Of a stretch of DNA of 13,215 nt, positions 7,541 through 13,215 are shown piece by piece. The position numbers and the translations under genes are program-made. Positions within the stretch are counted from its first letter, which is position 1. Each line of letters begins with the position of its first letter. The DNA comes from CANKBT01 sp038236005 (GTDB lineage Bacteria; Actinomycetota; Actinomycetes; Mycobacteriales; SCTD01). The notes under the pieces are model-generated. The model was not told the origin of the DNA and searched no databases. It saw nothing but the letters and a program-made list of their open reading frames with translations. Location: contig JBBSTI010000097.1 of the NCBI GenBank assembly GCA_038236005.1, positions 1-13,215 on the forward strand, written 5' to 3'.

Positions 7541-7622
7541 CGAGCGGGAACGGCTCCGGTGATGCTCCCCAGGGGCGGCTGTGGACAACGCCGAGGCGTC
7601 AGGCCATCGTGCTAGGGACCGC

Positions 7623-10106
<2,484 letters not shown>

Positions 10107-10113
10107 GGGGTCC

Positions 10114-10119
10114 AGCCTA
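10114..10119 (-). promoter_or_regulatory. candidate -10 element for leaderless leuS
   Basis: On the minus strand TAGGCT is followed by seven bases and then the leuS ATG at 10106, the spacing expected for a leaderless transcript. No Shine-Dalgarno sequence precedes the ATG (GGACCCC only). There is no room for a T-box or leader peptide. No clear -35 is visible; upstream bases overlap the opposing promoter. Confidence 0.55.
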
Positions 10120-10130
10120 TTGGGGCGACC

Positions 10131-10136
10131 TACGCT
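10131..10136 (+). promoter_or_regulatory. candidate -10 element for the leaderless PAP2 gene
   Basis: TACGCT fits TANNNT and lies six bases before the ATG at 10143, placing the transcription start at or beside the start codon. No Shine-Dalgarno sequence is present (TGTTTCG precedes the ATG). It is only 11 bases from the oppositely directed leuS -10, so both promoters share one short segment. Confidence 0.55.
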
Positions 10137-10142
10137 GTTTCG

Positions 10143-11108
10143 ATGCCGGAGACCTTGACCCCGTGGGAGGTCGGTGCTGCGCACGCCACCCGCCGCCGTC
10201 GCCTGCTGGTCGGCGTCGCGGTGCTGTTCACGGGCGTCACCGCGGTGTTCGGGCTGCCGACCGGGCGTGAGGTCGTCACGCTGTGGGTGCTCGTGCTGCT
10301 GTTCGCCGTCGTGGGCGGTGACCTCGCGGCGTGGCGCCGGACCGTGGTGCGGGACTGGCTCCCGTTCCTGCTCGTGCTGTTCGCCTACGACCTGCTGCGC
10401 GGGTTCGCCGACGGGGCGATCGAGCGCGCGCACCTGCTGCCGCAGCTGCGCGTCGAGGAGTTCCTGTTCGGCGGCACGGTGCCGACGGTCTGGCTCCAGG
10501 AGCGCCTCTACACCCCGTCGCCGGCGTTCTACGACTACCTGATCGTGCCGGTCTACCTGTCGCACTTCGTGGTGCCGATGGCCGTGGCCGTCGGACTCTG
10601 GTCACGGTCTTACACGCGGTTCCGCGAATATGTAGCCAGCTTCGTGGTGCTGACGTGCGGCACGCTCCTGACGTACGCCCTGTTCCCGGCCGCCCCGCCG
10701 TGGCTGGCCAGCGAGACGATCGATCCCGGGACCGGCCAGACCTACCTGCCGTTCGTCGAGCGGGTGACGTCGCACACGCTGGGCCAGGTGGGCATCCCGA
10801 CGATCCACAACGCCGTGCAGCGCGGCGAGGCGTACGCCAACCCGGTCGCGGCGATCCCGTCGTTGCACTCGGCCGTACCCATGCTCGTGGTGCTGCTGGC
10901 CTGGCCGTACGCCCGGACGCTCGGGCGTTCGCTGTTCGTGCTCTACCTGGCTGCGATGACCTTCACCCTGGTGTACGGCGGGGAGCACTACATCGTGGAC
11001 GTGCTGATCGGCTGGGCGTACGCCGCCCTCGCGGTCCTGGTGGTCCGTGCCGTGCTGAAGCGTCGCCGGGCCCGCGAGCGGGAGCCGGCAGCGGCTCTGC
11101 CGGGATAG
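10143..11108 (+). CDS. PAP2 superfamily membrane phosphatase/phosphotransferase (AUR1/inositolphosphotransferase-like)
   Basis: A 321-residue polytopic membrane protein with about six helices. The PAP2 catalytic motifs are in its C-terminal half: PSLHSA (239-244) and GEHYIVD (280-286), giving His242, His282 and Asp286 as the likely catalytic triad, with FPAAPPW (181-187) before them. The classical KxxxxxxRP first motif is not evident, which fits the AUR1/inositol phosphorylceramide synthase-like branch rather than soluble PAP2 enzymes. Such proteins dephosphorylate or transfer phospho-head groups on lipids at the outer membrane face; the actual substrate cannot be read from sequence. The start ATG has no ribosome binding site but sits six bases after a -10-like hexamer. 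It diverges from leuS and leads a tight plus-strand gene run. Confidence 0.9.
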   Translation: MPETLTPWEVGAAHATRRRRLLVGVAVLFTGVTAVFGLPTGREVVTLWVLVLLFAVVGGDLAAWRRTVVRDWLPFLLVLFAYDLLRGFADGAIERAHLLPQLRVEEFLFGGTVPTVWLQERLYTPSPAFYDYLIVPVYLSHFVVPMAVAVGLWSRSYTRFREYVASFVVLTCGTLLTYALFPAAPPWLASETIDPGTGQTYLPFVERVTSHTLGQVGIPTIHNAVQRGEAYANPVAAIPSLHSAVPMLVVLLAWPYARTLGRSLFVLYLAAMTFTLVYGGEHYIVDVLIGWAYAALAVLVVRAVLKRRRAREREPAAALPG

Positions 11109-11111
11109 GTT
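11106..11111 (+). promoter_or_regulatory. candidate -10 element overlapping the PAP2 stop codon
   Basis: TAGGTT begins with the TAG stop codon of the PAP2 gene and is followed by seven bases and then the ATG at 11119. This would allow an internal, leaderless transcript for the next genes. No good -35 is seen, and the match is short enough to arise by chance. Confidence 0.35.
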
Positions 11112-11118
11112 CGCAGCC

Positions 11119-11793
11119 ATGGTTACGGCACAACGCTCCAGCACGCGCGGCGATGCGCGCGCGCTGACCTCGCTCGTTGCCGTCGCGGGCGGGGTCGCCG
11201 GGCTTGCCTACCTCACGGTGGCGCCGACCCGCGGCTGGCTGGTCCTGGCCGCCGTGCTGGTGCTCGATCTCGGTCTTCCGCTGGTCGCGCGATCGCGCGG
11301 GCGCGACGACTGGTTCGCGGCCTGGCTGGTGCTTGCGCCGCTGTCGATCTTCCAGGTGCTGCCCGACTGGTCGTTGGTGACGGTGGCCGGCACGCTGCGC
11401 TTCCCGGACCTCGGCGGGCCGCGGGTCGGTGACGCCGTGCCGCTCGCGATGGCCGCGATGTGGGTGCCGCCGCTGCTGGCCGTCGTGCTCCTTGCCGGTC
11501 GCTCGGCCTGGCGCGGCGCGGTGCTGGCCGTGCTCGTGCTCGGGATCGCTGAATACTTCGCGCCCACGCTCGGGCTGTGGGAGCCGGTCGGGACCTTCAC
11601 CGAGCGCTTCGGCGTCGCGCTCTACGTGCTGCCTGCCGAGGCGTTGCTGGGAGCCTGCACGGTCCTGGTCGTCACACACGCCCGGACCGCCGCCGAGCGG
11701 CTTGCGGGAGCAGCGGCAACGGCACTGGTCTACACCGGGGCGTTGTTCGTCGGGCTGCTCCTGCTCGACCGAGGACAGCTGGTCCTCGCGTGA
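11119..11793 (+). CDS. polytopic membrane protein of unassigned family
   Basis: A 224-residue, strongly hydrophobic protein with roughly six or seven membrane segments (about 17-35, 39-56, 66-80, 107-126, 131-150, 165-185, 193-217). Short conserved-looking motifs lie in loops or helix ends: FQVLPDWS (78-85), EYFAPTLGLWEPVGTF (145-160) and VLPAEALLGA (170-179). The buried Glu and Trp residues recall lycopene-cyclase-like or related small membrane enzymes, but I cannot assign it. ATG 11119 follows the PAP2 stop by 10 bases and has no Shine-Dalgarno sequence. The stop overlaps the next start by four bases (GTGA), so it belongs to the PAP2-to-argA run. A lipid or membrane-related role is only suggested by the PAP2 neighbour. 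Confidence 0.8.
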   Translation: MVTAQRSSTRGDARALTSLVAVAGGVAGLAYLTVAPTRGWLVLAAVLVLDLGLPLVARSRGRDDWFAAWLVLAPLSIFQVLPDWSLVTVAGTLRFPDLGGPRVGDAVPLAMAAMWVPPLLAVVLLAGRSAWRGAVLAVLVLGIAEYFAPTLGLWEPVGTFTERFGVALYVLPAEALLGACTVLVVTHARTAAERLAGAAATALVYTGALFVGLLLLDRGQLVLA

Positions 11794-12221
11794 CCGCGCC
11801 GGAGGTGACCGCGGATCTGCTGCGCGTGCCGGTAAGGCTCTACGAACGCGCGTCGGAGCACTACGCCGACCTGTTGCGCGAGCTCAACCTGATCTCGCTG
11901 TCGGACACCGCGGACATCCCCGGACGGTTGCGCAGGATCGTCGACGACCTCACCGAACGGTTCGCGACGATCGGCTCCGACCTTGGCGCACGCGAGGTCG
12001 ACCGCATCGACCTGAGCGTGCAGACCCGGCCCGCAGCCGGGGAGAACGCGGCCGAGCTGCTCGTGCTGCTTCACGAGGTCGACGTCTACTGCAGCGGGAA
12101 CTGGTTGATCACGCTGCCGGCCCCGCCGGACCAGGCGGCGTTCTTCACCTGGTATCTCGGCGAGTTCGTGCGTCAGACCCGCGGCGAGCCAGCGCGGGCG
12201 TGGCCGGGAGCACTCACCTGA
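11790..12221 (+). CDS. conserved actinobacterial-type hypothetical protein, 143 aa
   Basis: A soluble, acidic, mostly helical 143-residue protein. It opens with RVPVRLYERASEHYADLLRE (12-31), has a central RLRRIVDDLTERF segment (46-58) and ends with a VDVYC...LITLPAPPDQAAFFTWYLGEFVRQ region (97-129). I recall similar proteins in actinomycetes, often near ATP-binding anti-sigma (RsbW-like) or STAS regulators, where their role is unknown; that is memory, not something shown here. No catalytic motif, signal peptide or membrane segment is visible. The GTG start at 11790 overlaps the preceding stop (GTGA), and a frame that continues further upstream is antisense to nothing but overlaps the membrane protein gene, so it was not used. 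Confidence 0.75.
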   Translation: MTAPEVTADLLRVPVRLYERASEHYADLLRELNLISLSDTADIPGRLRRIVDDLTERFATIGSDLGAREVDRIDLSVQTRPAAGENAAELLVLLHEVDVYCSGNWLITLPAPPDQAAFFTWYLGEFVRQTRGEPARAWPGALT

Positions 12222-12232
12222 GCAGGGTCCTG

Positions 12233-12718
12233 GTGCGCCGGGCCCGCACGACCGACGTCCTGGCGATCCGCGCCCTCGTGGAGCTGCACACCGCTGACCG
12301 TCGGCTGCTGGGCAAGGCGACCGTGACGCTCTACGAGGACGTGCAGGAGTTCTGGGTGGCCTGCGACGGTGACGTGCTGGTCGGTTGCGGCGCCCTGCAC
12401 GTGCTCTGGGCCGACCTGGCCGAGGTGCGCACCCTGGCCGTGCACCCCGACTGCCGCGAGCGGGGCATCGGCTCCCTGGTTCTCGCACAGCTGCTCGAAC
12501 AGGCGCGTGAGCTCGGCGTGGGACGAGTCTTCTGCCTGACCTTCGAGACGCAGTTCTTCCTCCGGCACGGCTTCGAGGTGGCTGGGCAGGTGCTGGTGGA
12601 CGCGGGCATCCAGGCCGAGATGCTGCAGTCGCACGACGAGGGCGTGGCGGAGTTTCTCGACCTGGCACGGGTGCGCCCCAACACGCTCGGTAACACCCGG
12701 ATGATCGCCCAGCTATGA
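12233..12718 (+). CDS. argA: amino-acid N-acetyltransferase (short GNAT-type ArgA)
   Basis: A 161-residue GNAT enzyme matching the mycobacterial short N-acetylglutamate synthase (Rv2747 type), the first step of arginine biosynthesis: glutamate plus acetyl-CoA gives N-acetylglutamate. Diagnostic stretches are VTLYEDVQEFWVA (31-43), VGCGALHVLW (50-59), EVRTLAVHP (64-72), the acetyl-CoA loop RERGIG (75-80), FETQFFLRHGF (104-114) and GVAEFLDLARVRPNTLGNTR (137-156). I chose GTG 12233, which has AGGG five bases upstream; GTG 12200 in the same frame would add 11 residues and overlap the previous gene. It lies 11 bases after that gene's stop, so it is likely cotranscribed. No other arginine gene is in the window, as is usual for this type. 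Confidence 0.9.
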   Translation: MRRARTTDVLAIRALVELHTADRRLLGKATVTLYEDVQEFWVACDGDVLVGCGALHVLWADLAEVRTLAVHPDCRERGIGSLVLAQLLEQARELGVGRVFCLTFETQFFLRHGFEVAGQVLVDAGIQAEMLQSHDEGVAEFLDLARVRPNTLGNTRMIAQL

Positions 12719-12903
12719 CCGGCCCCGACCGCGCCGAGGTAGCGCGACGCGACGCCTACCGGTCCTGAGATCGCTGACCCGGGCACCGCGACCGGACCGA
12801 ACCTTGGGTGCGCATCCATGACGAGGCCGGCGATCACTGGCGCGCCCTGACGGAAGACCTGCGGACGAAGGAGGCGACATACGCCGAAGCCCTGTCGCGC
12901 TAG
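12715..12903 (+). pseudogene. probable decayed short gene after argA
   Basis: An ATG overlaps the argA stop (ATGA), as real coupled genes here do, and reads MTGPDRAEVARRDAYRS before TGA at 12766; a second in-frame TGA follows at 12775. In the same frame after 12778 the sequence again looks protein-like: WVRIHDEAGDHWRALTED, then a charged helical end finishing ALSR and a TAG at 12901. The middle part reads more naturally in the +1 frame (PTGPEIADPGTATGP). This suggests a roughly 60-residue gene broken by stops or compensating indels. Alternatively it is non-coding with chance features. I do not recognise the family. The TAG overlaps the stop of the converging gene within CGCTAGCG. Confidence 0.45.
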
Positions 12904-13215
12904 CGACCCCGGAACGTGCCGGTGCGCTTCTCCTTGAAAGCGGCCTGTGACTCGGCGTAGTCCTCCAGCGCAGAGACCACACCGAAGTGCGAGGACACCA
13001 TGTCGTAGTGGGTGCGCAGGTCGACCCGCTCGGAGGAGCGCACGAGCCGCTTGATCATCGCCAGCTGCACCGGGGGCTTGGTGGCGAGCCGGGCGGCGAG
13101 CGCCTGGGTGTGCGCGAGCACCTCGTCGTCGGGGAGCACGGCGTTGACCATCCCGAGCCGGGCCGCTTGTTCGCCGCGGACCGGGTCGCCGGTCATGAGC
13201 AGCTCCATCGCCTTC
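12900..13215 (-). CDS. enoyl-CoA hydratase/isomerase family protein, C-terminal part, cut by window edge
   Basis: About 104 C-terminal residues are visible; the start and the oxyanion-hole half lie right of the window. The segment KAMELLMTGDPVRGEQAARL followed by GMVNAVLPDDE is the typical crotonase region after the active site, with the helical trimerisation tail DYAESQAAFKEKRTGTFRGR ending at TAG. Crotonases hydrate or isomerise enoyl-CoA thioesters, often in fatty acid or aromatic-acid catabolism; the substrate cannot be told from this part. The methionine at 13208 is internal, not a start. It converges with the argA run, and the two stop codons overlap in one CTAG. Confidence 0.92.
   Translation of the reverse strand, partial: KAMELLMTGDPVRGEQAARLGMVNAVLPDDEVLAHTQALAARLATKPPVQLAMIKRLVRSSERVDLRTHYDMVSSHFGVVSALEDYAESQAAFKEKRTGTFRGR

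Noticed and set aside
7529..7622. Possible terminator hairpin in the leuS-comEA gap (ACGC/GCGT and CCCC/GGGG elements)
   Set aside because: Stems are only four or five pairs with very tight loops; not strong enough to call.
10107..10565. Upstream extension of the leuS frame
   Set aside because: The extra residues are low-complexity and lie antisense to the PAP2 gene; ATG 10106 gives the normal LeuRS N-terminus and has a well-placed -10.
11286..11299. Perfect 14-bp palindrome CGCGCGATCGCGCG
   Set aside because: It lies inside the coding sequence of the membrane protein, is made of Arg/Ala codons, and such palindromes are expected by chance in DNA of this composition.

Overview
The window is about 13.2 kb of very GC-rich DNA with strong G/C bias at third codon positions, many GTG/TTG starts, 4-base stop/start overlaps and TANNNT -10 elements sitting 6-7 bases before start codons. 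With the gene content (mycobacterial-type ArgA, the leuS-comEA-comEC-holA-rpsT neighbourhood, a DUF403/circularly permuted ATP-grasp pair), this points to a chromosomal segment of an actinomycete. I cannot name the genus. I see no transposase, integrase, tRNA, rRNA or CRISPR array.

Layout. (1) 1-1956, minus strand: a circularly permuted ATP-grasp protein with a 12-residue glutamine run at its C-terminus, overlapping the start of an alpha-E (DUF403) protein that runs off the left edge. These are two members of a predicted, poorly understood peptide-ligation/modification module. (2) 2053-2440, plus strand: rpsT (ribosomal protein S20) with its own promoter and a strong terminator hairpin. (3) 2470-10106, minus strand: leuS, then the tightly coupled run comEA-comEC-holA-small membrane protein. 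ComEA/ComEC are DNA-uptake proteins, HolA is the delta subunit of the DNA polymerase III clamp loader, and LeuS is leucyl-tRNA synthetase. (4) 10143-12718, plus strand: a PAP2-type membrane phosphatase/phosphotransferase, an unassigned polytopic membrane protein, a 143-aa conserved actinobacterial-type protein and an ArgA-type amino-acid N-acetyltransferase, closely spaced as one likely operon. (5) 12715-12903: a short decayed reading frame after argA. (6) 12900-13215, minus strand: the C-terminal end of an enoyl-CoA hydratase/isomerase entering from the right.

Most of the window is ordinary housekeeping DNA. The points worth a second look are the polyglutamine tail of the ATP-grasp protein, that module's position beside rpsT, the compact divergent promoter pair that appears to make both leuS and the PAP2 gene leaderless, further leaderless-type starts (comEA, the gene at 11119, possibly an extended rpsT), a short-type LeuRS lacking the leucine-specific insertion, the unusually long N-terminal region of ComEA, and the gene remnant after argA. 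I did not find a clear, wholly new system. The ATP-grasp/alpha-E pair is the closest candidate, and its other members would lie left of the window.
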